A DNA stretch of 64,000 nt, from positions 20,508 to 84,507 of the forward strand of contig NZ_JAFBFC010000009.1 in assembly GCF_016909075.1 (NCBI RefSeq), read 5' to 3'. The position numbers and the translations under genes were made by a program. Below the pieces are notes generated by a model that saw only the letters and a program-made list of their open reading frames with translations, did not search any database and had not been told where the DNA came from. This stretch comes from Priestia iocasae. Its GTDB lineage: Bacteria > Bacillota > Bacilli > Bacillales > Bacillaceae_H. Shown in pieces: positions 25,557 to 34,775 of the stretch; position 1 is the stretch's first letter, and the number at the start of each line of letters is the position of its first letter.

Positions 25557-26090
25557 TTATATCGTAAGAAAGTAAAGAGATAATATACCGACTGAAGTTC
25601 CAAGAATCATGCCGGCACCAACATCCGTTGGATAATGAAGCCCTAAATAAATACGAGATAACCCTACACTTAATGCAAATGGTAATAACATCATAGCAAG
25701 AGATGGTAAGTAGAAAATAAAGGGAATTGATACTGAAAAGATAGCTGTTGTGTGACCAGAAGGAAATGAGTGGTCTTTTAAAGGATTCTCTAATACTTTT
25801 GTATTTTCGATTTGTAAATAGGGTCTTTTTCGAGGATAGATACGTTTTAAGATTGCTACAGGAATATGACTGATTGCAAGTGAGATAGCGCTAGCTACAG
25901 CAATCATCTTTAAAGGTCCTTTCATGACTAATAACATAGCTAATACTGTAGCAATTGTAAAAGTTGCTCCACCTAGATGTGTAACAGTGCGAAAATAAAC
26001 ATTAGCTAGTTTACGATCAAAATGTTTATTAACACTTCTAAATACATAGCACTCAAAATCATATAGTTGGCGAATTAACTTGGTTCTCAT
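25557..26090 (-). CDS. PAP2 family membrane phosphatase
   Basis: A 177-residue membrane protein with about five hydrophobic segments and the three phosphatase signature motifs: KRIYPRKRP (motif 1), SFPSGHTTA (motif 2) and SRIYLGLHYPTD (motif 3). Family members dephosphorylate undecaprenyl pyrophosphate, phosphatidylglycerophosphate or related lipids outside the membrane. It is downstream of no obvious partner, but the glycosyltransferase gene follows on the same strand 80 bases on. Confidence 0.88.
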   Translation of the reverse strand: MRTKLIRQLYDFECYVFRSVNKHFDRKLANVYFRTVTHLGGATFTIATVLAMLLVMKGPLKMIAVASAISLAISHIPVAILKRIYPRKRPYLQIENTKVLENPLKDHSFPSGHTTAIFSVSIPFIFYLPSLAMMLLPFALSVGLSRIYLGLHYPTDVGAGMILGTSVGILSLYFLTI

Positions 26091-26502
26091 TTTTAAGTCC
26101 CCTTTAATAAAAAAGTGTTACTTTTATTTTAAGAGGGAAATGTTTAGGAAGTAATAAGGTAGTGTAAATTAATAGAAAATTTAGATGAGATTGGGTTGAA
26201 AAGCCTAAAGCGATAAATGGATAGGTATATCATCTATTTTAGCGTTGGTAGGAGGAGATTGAGGTGACAGTATTTTAGCCGTAAAAAGCCTTTTAATTCG
26301 ATGATTATATCTAATTGTTCAAACAACCTATAAGCAAGGCATAGGTCTTACTTATAGGTTATGAAAAGTTGTTATACAATATAGAGAAAAGGGAGTCAGT
26401 GCATTGTGACGGTGTAAAAAAAGAAGGCAGTCTTTTTTCGTAATTTTGAGAGCACCTTTTGTTCTATTTGACGCACTGATTTATAATGAGAAAAGAGATT
26501 AT
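26091..26502. other. Intergenic region without a gene, with a 10-bp inverted repeat
   Basis: No supported reading frame was found. A perfect inverted repeat, AACCTATAAG (26325-26334) and CTTATAGGTT (26351-26360), has a 16-base loop and no T-tract on either side. It is therefore more likely a protein-binding or RNA structural element than a terminator. Confidence 0.4.
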
Positions 26503-27012
26503 TTATTTTAATGAACGATAATATTGGCCTTTTTCAACGTAGCTTTTTCGGATACGGTCCATGTCTTTTCGATCATCGTCTGTGAGTTCACGTATCACTT
26601 TCGCTGGTCTTCCAAGAGCAAGTGTGTTAGGGGGAATTTTTTTCCCAGGTGGTACAAGACTTCCGGCACCAATAAAAGCACCTTCACCAACTTCAGCTCC
26701 ATCTAAAATAATGGACCCCATCCCAATTAAGGAATTTTTTCGAAGAATAGCGCTATGTAAGATAACTTGGTGCCCAACGGTTACGTCGTCTTCAATGATA
26801 AGTGGATTGTCTGGACTTTGGTGAAGGGTTGATTGATCTTGGATGTTGACGCGATTACCAATAATGGTAGGAGCTACATCACCGCGGATAACGGTGTTAA
26901 ACCAAATGCTACTTTCTTCTCCAATTGAAACATCACCTGTAATGGTTACATAATCAGCAATATAGACGCTTGATGAAATAATAGGTGTTTTGTCTTTGTA
27001 TGGATAAATCAT
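26503..27012 (-). CDS. ytoA: Gamma carbonic anhydrase-like protein YtoA
   Basis: A 169-residue left-handed beta-helix protein built of hexapeptide repeats. Candidate zinc histidines lie in STLHQSPDNP and TVGHQVILHSAI, as in gamma-class carbonic anhydrases. Whether this subgroup has anhydrase activity is uncertain. ATG 27012 follows AAAGGGGATG; a frame continuing to 27159 would run into the divergent ytpA gene and is rejected. Confidence 0.9.
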   Translation of the reverse strand: MIYPYKDKTPIISSSVYIADYVTITGDVSIGEESSIWFNTVIRGDVAPTIIGNRVNIQDQSTLHQSPDNPLIIEDDVTVGHQVILHSAILRKNSLIGMGSIILDGAEVGEGAFIGAGSLVPPGKKIPPNTLALGRPAKVIRELTDDDRKDMDRIRKSYVEKGQYYRSLK

Positions 27013-27115
27013 ATCGTCATCCCCTTTATAGTAGTTGAAAAAAATGAATAAATCTTCTAATGTAAGTGTACAAAGTTTTTTGAAGTGAGTAAACAAAAGA
27101 AAGGAAGTAGCTTTT

Positions 27116-27892
27116 ATGAGGAAATGGGAAGCTGAAAACCCTAAAGGTGTAATAGTCATGGTACACGGAGCATCGGAACACCATGGTCGTTATCGTTGGC
27201 TAATTGAAATGTGGCGCTCCGTCGGTATGCATGTCATTATGGGAGACCTTCCTGGACAAGGAATGACAACAAGAAGAAGAGGGCATATTAAATCATTTGA
27301 TGAGTATATAGAAGAGATTGATACGTGGGTACGAGAAGCTCAAACATATGATTTGCCAATCTTTTTATTAGGTCATAGCATGGGAGGCCTTGCTGTCATT
27401 CGTACATTGCAAGAAAAAAAACTACCGGTGTGGGGAGCCATTTTATCATCCCCTTGTTTAGGTTTAAAAGAGCATCCCCCAGCTTATGTTGATTTATTAT
27501 CAAAAGGATTAAATAAATTAATGCCAAGCATGTTATTTAATACGATATTAACGGTTGATAAAGTAACAAGAAACAAGGAAATTATGGATGAAGATCAAAA
27601 TGATTCGTTATATGTAACAAAAGTATCTGTACGTTGGTATCGAGAGTTAATGCATGCAATGAATATGGCTTTTCGCGAAGTAGAGAAAACACCCGATGTA
27701 CCAATTTTATTAATGCAAGCAGGAGAAGACAAAATTATCGAGAAGCTAATTGTAAAGCAATGGTTTGATGAAGTCGACTTAAGTGAAAAAACGTATAAAG
27801 AATGGACATCTCTATATCATGAAATCTTTAACGAACCAGAAAGAGAGCAAGTTTTTGCTTATGCCAAAAGCTTTGTGGACCTTCACATATAG
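27116..27892 (+). CDS. ytpA: Lysophospholipase YtpA (alpha/beta hydrolase)
   Basis: A 258-residue monoacylglycerol-lipase-like enzyme with MVHGASEHHGRY near the N-terminus, nucleophile elbow GHSMGG, an acid in AGEDKIIEK and the histidine in LYHEIFNE. B. subtilis YtpA acts on phospholipids and is needed to make the phospholipid antibiotic bacilysocin. AAAGGAAG precedes the ATG. ytpB follows on the same transcript. Confidence 0.93.
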   Translation: MRKWEAENPKGVIVMVHGASEHHGRYRWLIEMWRSVGMHVIMGDLPGQGMTTRRRGHIKSFDEYIEEIDTWVREAQTYDLPIFLLGHSMGGLAVIRTLQEKKLPVWGAILSSPCLGLKEHPPAYVDLLSKGLNKLMPSMLFNTILTVDKVTRNKEIMDEDQNDSLYVTKVSVRWYRELMHAMNMAFREVEKTPDVPILLMQAGEDKIIEKLIVKQWFDEVDLSEKTYKEWTSLYHEIFNEPEREQVFAYAKSFVDLHI

Positions 27893-27935
27893 GTAATTAC
27901 CATGCTGGTGATCTAAATTTGAGGTGATTAATACG

Positions 27936-28997
27936 ATGAAAATTCCTTCTCATCCTTTTTGGTTAATGAAGAGAGTGTACAAAGATATATTGCCAATTGT
28001 TCATAAAGAGTTAGCGCATTGGAGAGCGTTTGCAGAAAAGATTCCAAATGATGAGCTTCGAAAACAAGCACTTGCAAGTATCAATGAAAAAACGTTTCAT
28101 TGTGAAGGTGGAGGCATTCTTGCTATTTTAGCAAAAGAACATATGAGTGAGTGTGTACGTTTTATTGTCGCGTATCAAACCATTAGTGATTATTTGGATA
28201 ATTTGTGCGATCGAAGTAATTCATTAGACCCTCATGATTTTGCTGCTTTGCATGAATCCATGCCTGATGCATTAACAATAGGAGCTCCTTTACGCAACTA
28301 TTATCGATTTCGTGAAGATCAAGATGATGGTGGATATTTAGCTGCATTGGTTCAAACATGTCAACAAGTATTAACCAATACGTTACACTATCCGACTGTT
28401 TCCAAACACCTTTTAGAATTAGCAGCTTACTATTGTGATTTGCAAGTACATAAACATGTCAAAGTGGAAGAGCGTGTACCACGTTTAGAAAGTTGGTTTT
28501 CTTCGTACAAAAAAAATCTCCCTAAAATGGAATGGTACGAGTTTTCCGCATGTTCAGGATCAACTCTCGGCATTTTTTGTTTAGTCGCCTACAGTTTTCA
28601 ATCTACCTTTACAGAAGAGCAAGCACTAAAGGTGAAAAGTGGTTATTTCCCTTATATACAAGGACTGCATATTTTATTAGATTATTTCATTGACCAAGAA
28701 GAAGATAAAGCAGGAGGAGACTTGAATTTTTGTTTTTACTATCCTCATTATGAATCAATGATGGAGCGATTTTTACACTTTGTAACAGAAGCTGATTCTC
28801 ATATAAAAGGTTTGCCAAATGAAAGTTTTCATCGTTTTATCAATCGAGGATTATTAGGCGTGTATTTATCCGATGATAAGGTAAGAAGTCAGAAAGAGGT
28901 TCACACGAAGGCGAAGCAACTGATTAAATCAGGTGGAAAGCTTAGTTATTTCTTTTATGTAAATGGACGACTTTATCGAATGTTATCTAGAAGCTAA
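27936..28997 (+). CDS. ytpB: Tetraprenyl-beta-curcumene synthase YtpB
   Basis: A 353-residue large-terpene synthase of the DUF2600 family. It cyclises tetraprenyl diphosphate to tetraprenyl-beta-curcumene, the C35 precursor of sporulenes and related sesquarterpenes. Aspartate-rich segments, SDYLDNLCDRS near residue 90 and DYFIDQEEDKAGGD near residue 255, are likely metal-diphosphate sites. ATG 27936 is placed six bases after GAGGTGATT; a GTG at 27924 is in frame but lies within the ribosome-binding site. Confidence 0.92.
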   Translation: MKIPSHPFWLMKRVYKDILPIVHKELAHWRAFAEKIPNDELRKQALASINEKTFHCEGGGILAILAKEHMSECVRFIVAYQTISDYLDNLCDRSNSLDPHDFAALHESMPDALTIGAPLRNYYRFREDQDDGGYLAALVQTCQQVLTNTLHYPTVSKHLLELAAYYCDLQVHKHVKVEERVPRLESWFSSYKKNLPKMEWYEFSACSGSTLGIFCLVAYSFQSTFTEEQALKVKSGYFPYIQGLHILLDYFIDQEEDKAGGDLNFCFYYPHYESMMERFLHFVTEADSHIKGLPNESFHRFINRGLLGVYLSDDKVRSQKEVHTKAKQLIKSGGKLSYFFYVNGRLYRMLSRS

Positions 28998-29031
28998 GTC
29001 ACAATGAGTAAAAATGCTCATTGTGACTTAG
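28994..29031. terminator. Bidirectional stem-loop between ytpB and ytqB
   Basis: CTAAGTCACAATGAG pairs with CTCATTGTGACTTAG around a short A/T loop, between convergent genes. The flanking T-tract is short, so strength is uncertain. Confidence 0.7.
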
Positions 29032-29058
29032 TTCATGCAATCATCTTCACAGTACCTT

Positions 29059-29631
29059 CTATCTCTTCTCGATGGCTACAATAAATGGAGGATTGTTTTG
29101 CTGATTAATGAATTGATATTGAAGAACATGAACCAATGTCTGATCAAGCTGTTGAACATATTGAAGTAACGCTTGTTTTTCTACTTTTCCCTCTGCATGT
29201 CCATGGTAAATAACGAGAACAATGACGCCCTCTGGTGCAAGCCAGTCAATTAATTGTTCAATCGCTTTAATAGTAGAATCAGGAGTGGTCACAATGTCTT
29301 TGTCCCCACCTGGTAAATACCCTAAATTAAAAATAGCTCCTGTTACTTTTCCTTTTAAGGAGGGGGGAACGAAAGCAGAAAATTGTTCATGACTAGCATG
29401 GAATAACGTTACACGATCATAGACACTATGCTCTTGTAGCCGCTTAGCTGTTTTTTCTAAAGCGTCTTGCTGCACATCGAATCCATACACATGTCCGTGT
29501 TCCCCAATTAAATTGCTCAAAAACAATGTATCATGTCCATTTCCAATTGTTGCATCCACAACTATATCACCTGGATGAACTGCTCGTTCTAATACCGTAC
29601 GAGCAAAAGGTAAGATACGTTCTAATTTCAT
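29059..29631 (-). CDS. mnmM: tRNA mnm5s2U34 methyltransferase MnmM (YtqB)
   Basis: A 190-residue SAM-dependent methyltransferase: VVDATIGNGHDTLFLSNLIG is motif I and FNLGYLPGGDKDIVT the catalytic-loop region. B. subtilis YtqB was shown to convert nm5s2U to mnm5s2U at the wobble position of tRNAs. Its start overlaps the ytqA stop by four bases (ATGA), so translation is coupled. Confidence 0.92.
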   Translation of the reverse strand: MKLERILPFARTVLERAVHPGDIVVDATIGNGHDTLFLSNLIGEHGHVYGFDVQQDALEKTAKRLQEHSVYDRVTLFHASHEQFSAFVPPSLKGKVTGAIFNLGYLPGGDKDIVTTPDSTIKAIEQLIDWLAPEGVIVLVIYHGHAEGKVEKQALLQYVQQLDQTLVHVLQYQFINQQNNPPFIVAIEKR

Positions 29632-30590
29632 GGCGCTATCACTTCCTTTTCAAAATACTTCCCTTGATAGCTATTTCTCCGAACAAGTTCATGGTCAATC
29701 GCATTTAATACTCCCCATTTATTTACACTCCACATAGGGCCAATCATCAAATCAATAGGTCCATCCCCTGTAATGCGGTGAACAATCATTTCAGGAGGTA
29801 AAATCTCTAACTGATCACATACAAGATTGACGTAATCATCAAAAGTTAAAAACTCAACCAAGCCTTTTTCGTACTGCTTTACCATTGGTGTTCCTTTTAG
29901 TAAATGTAATAAATGAATTTTAATGCCTTGTACATCAAGTTTAGCTACTTCACGAGCCGTTTCCATCATCATTTCTGGTGTTTCAAGTGGTAGCCCATTA
30001 ATAATATGAGAACAAACGCGAATTCCATGTTTACGAAGTTTATTCACACCCTCTACATAACATTGATGATTGTGAGCACGATTAATCAATAAAGATGTTC
30101 GCTCATGAACAGTTTGAAGTCCAAGTTCTACCCATAAATAAGTGCGTTCATTTAGTTCAGCTAAATACTCTACCACGTCATCAGGTAAACAGTCTGGTCG
30201 TGTAGCAATAGAAAGGCCCACAACACCAGGAAGGTTGAGAACAGCTTCATATTTTTCACGCAACACATCAACAGGAGCATGAGTATTGGTGAAGGCTTGA
30301 AAATAAGCCATGTACTTTCCATTTTTCCATTTATCATGCATTTTATTTTTAATTTCATCAAATTGTGTAACAAGATCATCTATACGATTCCCGGCGAAGT
30401 CTCCAGATCCAGCGGCACTACAAAACGTACAGCCACCATGTGCAACAGTGCCATCACGGTTGGGACAATCAAATCCTCCATCAAGTGCTACTTTGAATAC
30501 TTTATGGCCAAAGGTTTGACGTAAATGATAATTCCATGTATGGTAACGCTTATTTTCGGTTGTATAGAGAAACGGATTATGCTGTTTCAA
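29628..30590 (-). CDS. ytqA: Radical SAM protein YtqA (TIGR01212 family)
   Basis: A 320-residue radical SAM protein. Cluster cysteines are C42, C54 and C57 in GFDCPNRDGTVAHGGCTFC, an unusually long first spacing that is typical of this subgroup. In B. subtilis its gene pairs with ytqB (mnmM), suggesting work on the same tRNA modification route. The start is TTG 30590, nine bases after AAAAAGGAG, which gives the family N-terminus. A frame continuing to 30626 lacks a good site. Confidence 0.9.
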   Translation of the reverse strand: MKQHNPFLYTTENKRYHTWNYHLRQTFGHKVFKVALDGGFDCPNRDGTVAHGGCTFCSAAGSGDFAGNRIDDLVTQFDEIKNKMHDKWKNGKYMAYFQAFTNTHAPVDVLREKYEAVLNLPGVVGLSIATRPDCLPDDVVEYLAELNERTYLWVELGLQTVHERTSLLINRAHNHQCYVEGVNKLRKHGIRVCSHIINGLPLETPEMMMETAREVAKLDVQGIKIHLLHLLKGTPMVKQYEKGLVEFLTFDDYVNLVCDQLEILPPEMIVHRITGDGPIDLMIGPMWSVNKWGVLNAIDHELVRRNSYQGKYFEKEVIAP

Positions 30591-30781
30591 GTGATTAAGC
30601 TCCTTTTTAAGACAAAATAAAAGCATACATCAACAAATTTTATCAAAAACAAAAAGTATATCCAAATGAAAATTTTATTAGCAGTTTCTTCTATATAAAA
30701 ATGCTGTCGTAAACAACGATGATTTTGCACAAAATAGTGTTGAGAGCCGCTTTATTATGTTTTTTAAATGGAGGTAATTAA

Positions 30782-31045
30782 ATGGCAACTCGTCAATCGG
30801 TTGATAAATTAATGCAACAATGTGAAGATGCAATGTGTTTTGCAAAAGAACAGCTTCAAAATGGTATGCAGCAAGAGCATTATAATGGTACAGAATATAC
30901 TAGCGCCCAATTAGGATTAGAAAACGCGTACAAAGAGTTAGAAGAGTTAGCTCATAGCGCAAATCCTCAACAACGCGAGCAGTTATACCGAATGAGATTA
31001 CAAATTCAACAATTACAAAATGAAATGATTGTGACAGAACATTAA
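30782..31045 (+). CDS. ytzC: DUF2524 family protein YtzC
   Basis: An 87-residue helical, glutamine-rich protein (QSVDKLMQQCEDAMCFAKEQ and AQLGLENAYKELEEL), probably a coiled coil. It matches YtzC of B. subtilis by size, composition and place beside ytqA. The function is unknown. GGAGG precedes the ATG. Confidence 0.85.
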   Translation: MATRQSVDKLMQQCEDAMCFAKEQLQNGMQQEHYNGTEYTSAQLGLENAYKELEELAHSANPQQREQLYRMRLQIQQLQNEMIVTEH

Positions 31046-31061
31046 AACAGGGGGCTATTAT

Positions 31062-31223
31062 ATGAAGAAACGTTCAAAGCAAAATAACCCAGAGCAAAAA
31101 ACAAAAAATGGTATGAACAGTAATGATATTGAGGTAGGAAAAGACTTTGATCCAGTTAAAGAATTGAAACAAAAAAATAGTAAGCTTGCTCAACCTGCAA
31201 AATCGAATAAAGCATTTAAGTAA
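31062..31223 (+). CDS. Small lysine-rich protein, unknown (53 residues)
   Basis: A short gene 16 bases after ytzC: ATG 31062, GGGG in the ribosome-binding region, stop TAA at 31221-31223, then a terminator 9 bases later. The product is hydrophilic, rich in Lys, Asn and Gln, has no hydrophobic segment or cysteine, and ends KSNKAFK. Composition recalls small spore proteins, but no Ssp family was recognised. The operon position and terminator make it a credible gene. Confidence 0.65.
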   Translation: MKKRSKQNNPEQKTKNGMNSNDIEVGKDFDPVKELKQKNSKLAQPAKSNKAFK

Positions 31224-31231
31224 GAGATTGA

Positions 31232-31283
31232 AAAAGCGTCAATTGTATGAATGGAAGTTCGTTCATACAATGGGCGTTTTTTT
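31232..31283 (+). terminator. Terminator after the ytzC operon
   Basis: AAAAGCG and ATTGTATGAA pair with TTCATACAAT and CGTTTTT; a seven-T run ends the hairpin. Confidence 0.88.
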
Positions 31284-31672
31284 AGTTTAAGTTTTTTTGT
31301 AAGGAGCCGTTATCGATACGTGTAAAGATACAATAGGATGCAAGGGTGTTTCTTTGAAAAGTAATGATTAAGCCGATCTTGAAAAACCTAGTGTATAAAT
31401 AATGAGTAGTAAATGCAGGGGTTGAAAATTAAAAGAATTTGCATTGTTTTTTTAATACTCTTTTTACGAAAAAGAGGTTGCGAAAAGCCAAACAAAAGAC
31501 TACAATTTATTTTGGTTTTCGAAATAAACCAGTTCTTGTTTTGTTAATAAAATAAATCGAATGTTGAAAGTCGTTGCCTTGAGCCTACGACTTTTAATTA
31601 AGTATGAAAGGGCCTATAGGAGAGATATATTGCCCAGCTAAAAAGAATTGTTTAATAAAGGAGAGAGCATAT
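31284..31672. other. Leader region of the MFS gene with two stem-loops
   Basis: About 390 bases without a gene. Two hairpins stand out: CTCTTTTTACGAAAAAGAG at 31458-31476, and GAAAGTCGT (31566-31574) pairing with ACGACTTTT (31587-31595), ending in AATTAAG. Either could attenuate the downstream transporter gene, but no known riboswitch class is recognised. Confidence 0.4.
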
Positions 31673-32872
31673 ATGCCAAAAGCGTTATGGCTTTTAGTCA
31701 TTGGAATGCTCATCAATGTAACAGGTGCTTCGTTTCTTTGGCCATTGAATACAATCTACATACATGAACATCTTGGAAAGTCATTGTCTGTTGCTGGATT
31801 TGTATTGATGTTGAATGCAGGAGCAAGTGTTGTTGGAAATCTAATTGGTGGAACTCTTTTTGATAAAGTCGGAGGGTATAAATCCATTATTGTTGGAATT
31901 TCGATTACATTGATGGCGTTAATTGGCTTGATTTTCTTTCATGGATGGCCAACTTATGTCATCTTGCTTATTATCGTTGGATTTGGATCTGGTATGGTGT
32001 TTCCATCTATGTACGCAATGGCTGGAACCGTTTGGCCAGAAGGTGGAAGAAAAGCGTTCAATGCCATGTATGTGGCACAAAACGCAGGTGTTGCGATTGG
32101 AGCGGCTCTTGGGGGATTAGTTGCTTCTTATTCATTCACCTATATTTTTGTGGCAAATGCATTTATGTATTTGATATTCTTCATTATTGCTTTTGTTGCG
32201 TATCGTCATATTACAACCACTCATACGAAGCAAACGAGTGTCTTGAATGAAGCAAAACCTGTTCAAGACCGAGCAAAATTTGCTGCATTACTTATGCTAT
32301 GTGTTGGTTATTTATTATGTTGGATGGCATATGTTCAATGGCAATCGACTATTGCAGCACATACTCGAAATATTGATATTTCCCTTGCGCAATATAGCAT
32401 GCTTTGGACAATTAATGGTGTATTAATTGTAGTCGGTCAACCATTTATCCTACCTGTAGTAAAGTTTTTTGCCAAAACATTAAAAGTGCAAATTTTAATT
32501 GGTACGGTTATCTTTATTCTTTCTTTTGGTATGGTATCAGTTGCGACAACCTTTACACATTTTGTTTTAGCGATGGTTGTTTTAACAATTGGAGAAATGT
32601 TTGTGTGGCCAGCTGTTCCGACTGTAGCAAGTCAGTTAGCGCCAAAAGGAAAAGAAGGATTTTATCAAGGTGTTGTAAATAGTACAGCAACCGGTGGAAG
32701 AATGTTAGGGCCTGTGATTGGTGGATTATTCGTTGACTTCTCTACTATTCATACATTGTTCTATGTCCTAATGGTTGTTCTAGTATGCTCATTAATTCCA
32801 ACAGCCATTTACGATAAAAAACTAAAGAAAGTTTACCAAGACGAAATGATTACAAAGCCTGTTTCAACGTAA
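31673..32872 (+). CDS. MFS transporter, drug-exporter type
   Basis: A 399-residue twelve-helix transporter. The loop 2-3 motif A is GGTLFDKVGGYKSI near residue 63, and an FGSGMVFPSMYAMAG segment follows in helix 4. The pattern is that of DHA1/YttB-like exporters. Substrate cannot be inferred. ATG 31673 follows AAAGGAGAG; a frame beginning at 31604 has no ribosome-binding site. Confidence 0.85.
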   Translation: MPKALWLLVIGMLINVTGASFLWPLNTIYIHEHLGKSLSVAGFVLMLNAGASVVGNLIGGTLFDKVGGYKSIIVGISITLMALIGLIFFHGWPTYVILLIIVGFGSGMVFPSMYAMAGTVWPEGGRKAFNAMYVAQNAGVAIGAALGGLVASYSFTYIFVANAFMYLIFFIIAFVAYRHITTTHTKQTSVLNEAKPVQDRAKFAALLMLCVGYLLCWMAYVQWQSTIAAHTRNIDISLAQYSMLWTINGVLIVVGQPFILPVVKFFAKTLKVQILIGTVIFILSFGMVSVATTFTHFVLAMVVLTIGEMFVWPAVPTVASQLAPKGKEGFYQGVVNSTATGGRMLGPVIGGLFVDFSTIHTLFYVLMVVLVCSLIPTAIYDKKLKKVYQDEMITKPVST

Positions 32873-32888
32873 TAGCTTGAATGAAAAG

Positions 32889-32937
32889 AAATCTCTGTAC
32901 TTTATCTATACATTAGATAAGGGTACAGAGATTTTTT
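32889..32937 (+). terminator. Terminator of the MFS gene
   Basis: AAATCTCTGTAC pairs with GTACAGAGATTT, with a second inner stem (TTATCTA/TAGATAA), followed by a T-run. Confidence 0.88.
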
Positions 32938-33062
32938 AGTAGAAAAAAAGCATATAAAAAAAGATAATAGGTTAGAAAATTAAGAATTTACTGATTAAAT
33001 TCTTAATACTATAATATAGACTGTGGCAAGCACTTGAAAGGAGGCTGCGACGCAGTTAATTT

Positions 33063-33076
33063 TGCAAGCGCTTTCT
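33063..33076 (+). promoter_or_regulatory. cre site upstream of the GntP permease
   Basis: TGCAAGCGCTTTCT matches TGWAARCGYTWNCW at 13 of 14 positions. It lies 43 bases before the start codon, so CcpA would block transcription on preferred sugars. Confidence 0.78.
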
Positions 33077-33118
33077 TTGTGTTAAGGAAAGACAGACAAC
33101 TTATAGGGGGATGAACAA

Positions 33119-34441
33119 ATGCTTAGTATGATTGGGTTAATTGGGGGGCTTGTATTACTTATTGTATTGACCATGCGCGGAATGAACTTGCTTATTGCAG
33201 GTCCATTGTGTGCATTATTTGTAGCCCTTTTCAGCGGTTTACCACTTTTTCCTCAATTAGTAGGTGAAGGGGAAGCAAACTTTGTGGGTAACTATATGTC
33301 CGGATTCACTGGGTTTGTTGCTTCTTGGTATTTAATGTTCTTACTAGGAGCTATATTTGGAAAAGTAATGGAAGATAGCGGTGCAGCAGATAGTGTTTCA
33401 AAATGGGTAGTAGATAAACTAGGTATGAAACGAGCTGTACTTGCGATTGTATTAGCCTGTGCAATTTTAACATATGGCGGTGTAAGCTTATTTGTTGTTG
33501 CGTTCTCTGTTTATCCAATGGCCGTTAGCTTATTTAGACAGGCAGATTTACCACGTCGGTTTATCCCAGCTGCGTTAGGATTTGGTTCTGTTACATTTAC
33601 AATGACTTCAGCGGGATCTCCAGAGATTCAAAACTGGATTCCAATTGAATACCTTGGAACAACTCCTTATGCGGGATGGGAAGTTAGCTTAATTGTGGGT
33701 GTATTAATGGCGGTTTTTGGCTACTGGTGGCTAAAGCGTCTAATCGGAAAAGCTGTAAAAAGTGGCGAGAAGTTCGTGGAACGCAAAAACGATCCAACTA
33801 TCGTAGAAGGAGCGGAATTGCCAAATCCATTAGTAAGTTTAATTCCTTTACTTGTTGTATTAGTTATCTCGTTTGTTTTCCATGACTCATTAAAACAATC
33901 AGCACTTATTGTTGCATTATCGGGTGGAGTCATTGCTACTTACTTATTGAATCGTAAATACTTTAAGAACTTTTGGAGTGCAATATCTGAAGGAACGCTA
34001 GGAGCGCTTATTGCAATTGGTAACACAGCTGCTGTTGTTGGCTTTGGTGGGGTGGCTAAAGCTGTACCAGCATTTGCTGTGGCAGTAGAGGCTATGACAA
34101 ACATTCCAGGAAGCCCATTGATTGGTGGAGCAATTGCAGTTAGTGTGATTGCAGGTATGACGGGTTCAGCTTCAGGAGGGCAGGCGATTGCGTTACCAAT
34201 TTTAGCTCCTCATTATATTGATGCTGGGGTAAACCCTGAAGCACTCCACCGTGTTGTTGCCATTTCATCAGGTGTATTAGATTCTCTCCCACATAACGGA
34301 TATGTTGTTACGACAATTACAGCCATTTGTGGTGACACACATAAAGCTGCCTATTTACCAATGGCAGCGATGACAGTTATTGTGCCATTAATTGGATTAA
34401 TGCTTGCGATTATTTTATTCTCATTCGGTTTAGGAATCTAA
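33119..34441 (+). CDS. GntP family permease
   Basis: A 440-residue integral membrane symporter of the GntP/CitM-like group, with roughly 12 hydrophobic segments. Family features include FGKVMEDSGAADSVSKW near residue 83, the TMTSAGSPEIQNWIP region and the C-terminal SSGVLDSLPHNGYVVTTI. The last motif is closer to YxjC-type carriers of organic acids such as 3-hydroxybutyrate than to gluconate permeases. A cre site directly upstream suggests use of a secondary carbon source. No catabolic gene is adjacent. Confidence 0.88.
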   Translation: MLSMIGLIGGLVLLIVLTMRGMNLLIAGPLCALFVALFSGLPLFPQLVGEGEANFVGNYMSGFTGFVASWYLMFLLGAIFGKVMEDSGAADSVSKWVVDKLGMKRAVLAIVLACAILTYGGVSLFVVAFSVYPMAVSLFRQADLPRRFIPAALGFGSVTFTMTSAGSPEIQNWIPIEYLGTTPYAGWEVSLIVGVLMAVFGYWWLKRLIGKAVKSGEKFVERKNDPTIVEGAELPNPLVSLIPLLVVLVISFVFHDSLKQSALIVALSGGVIATYLLNRKYFKNFWSAISEGTLGALIAIGNTAAVVGFGGVAKAVPAFAVAVEAMTNIPGSPLIGGAIAVSVIAGMTGSASGGQAIALPILAPHYIDAGVNPEALHRVVAISSGVLDSLPHNGYVVTTITAICGDTHKAAYLPMAAMTVIVPLIGLMLAIILFSFGLGI

Positions 34442-34462
34442 TAAGAGACAAATAGATCATTT

Positions 34463-34512
34463 GAGGCTGAGTCAATAGGAGCGAGAAATGCTTCATTCGA
34501 CTCAGTCTTTTT
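34463..34512 (+). terminator. Terminator of the GntP permease gene (GAGGCTGAGTC family)
   Basis: GAGGCTGAGTC pairs with GACTCAGTCTT across a loop containing AGCG/GCTT complementarity, then T-rich sequence. It is one of several intergenic hairpins here that share the GAGGCTGAGTC arm (see 47922 and 56331). Confidence 0.85.
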
Positions 34513-34632
34513 ATCATTGTGTTAAAAAATTAATAGTTGTAAAATACTAAATCTCAAAATAAACCATTCATCAAAAATCGGCAAGGATACTTCCACTTCA
34601 AACAGACTGTAAGGTCGTTAAGTAGTGGGTAG

Positions 34633-34661
34633 TTGACAATAGAGCAAATCAAAAGTATAAA
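34633..34661 (+). promoter_or_regulatory. leuS promoter
   Basis: TTGACA (34633-34638) and TATAAA (34656-34661) with an ideal 17-base spacer. It lies about 110 bases before the T-box leader begins. The 34513-34632 stretch shows nothing else. Confidence 0.65.
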
Positions 34662-34775
34662 AAGAAGCTAGAAAAGAAATAATAAAAATATTATTAATAA
34701 AATAACAGGAACAACTTGCAGATTAGAAACATATTATTTACAATACATATAGGAATCTACATATATTCTAATAAC

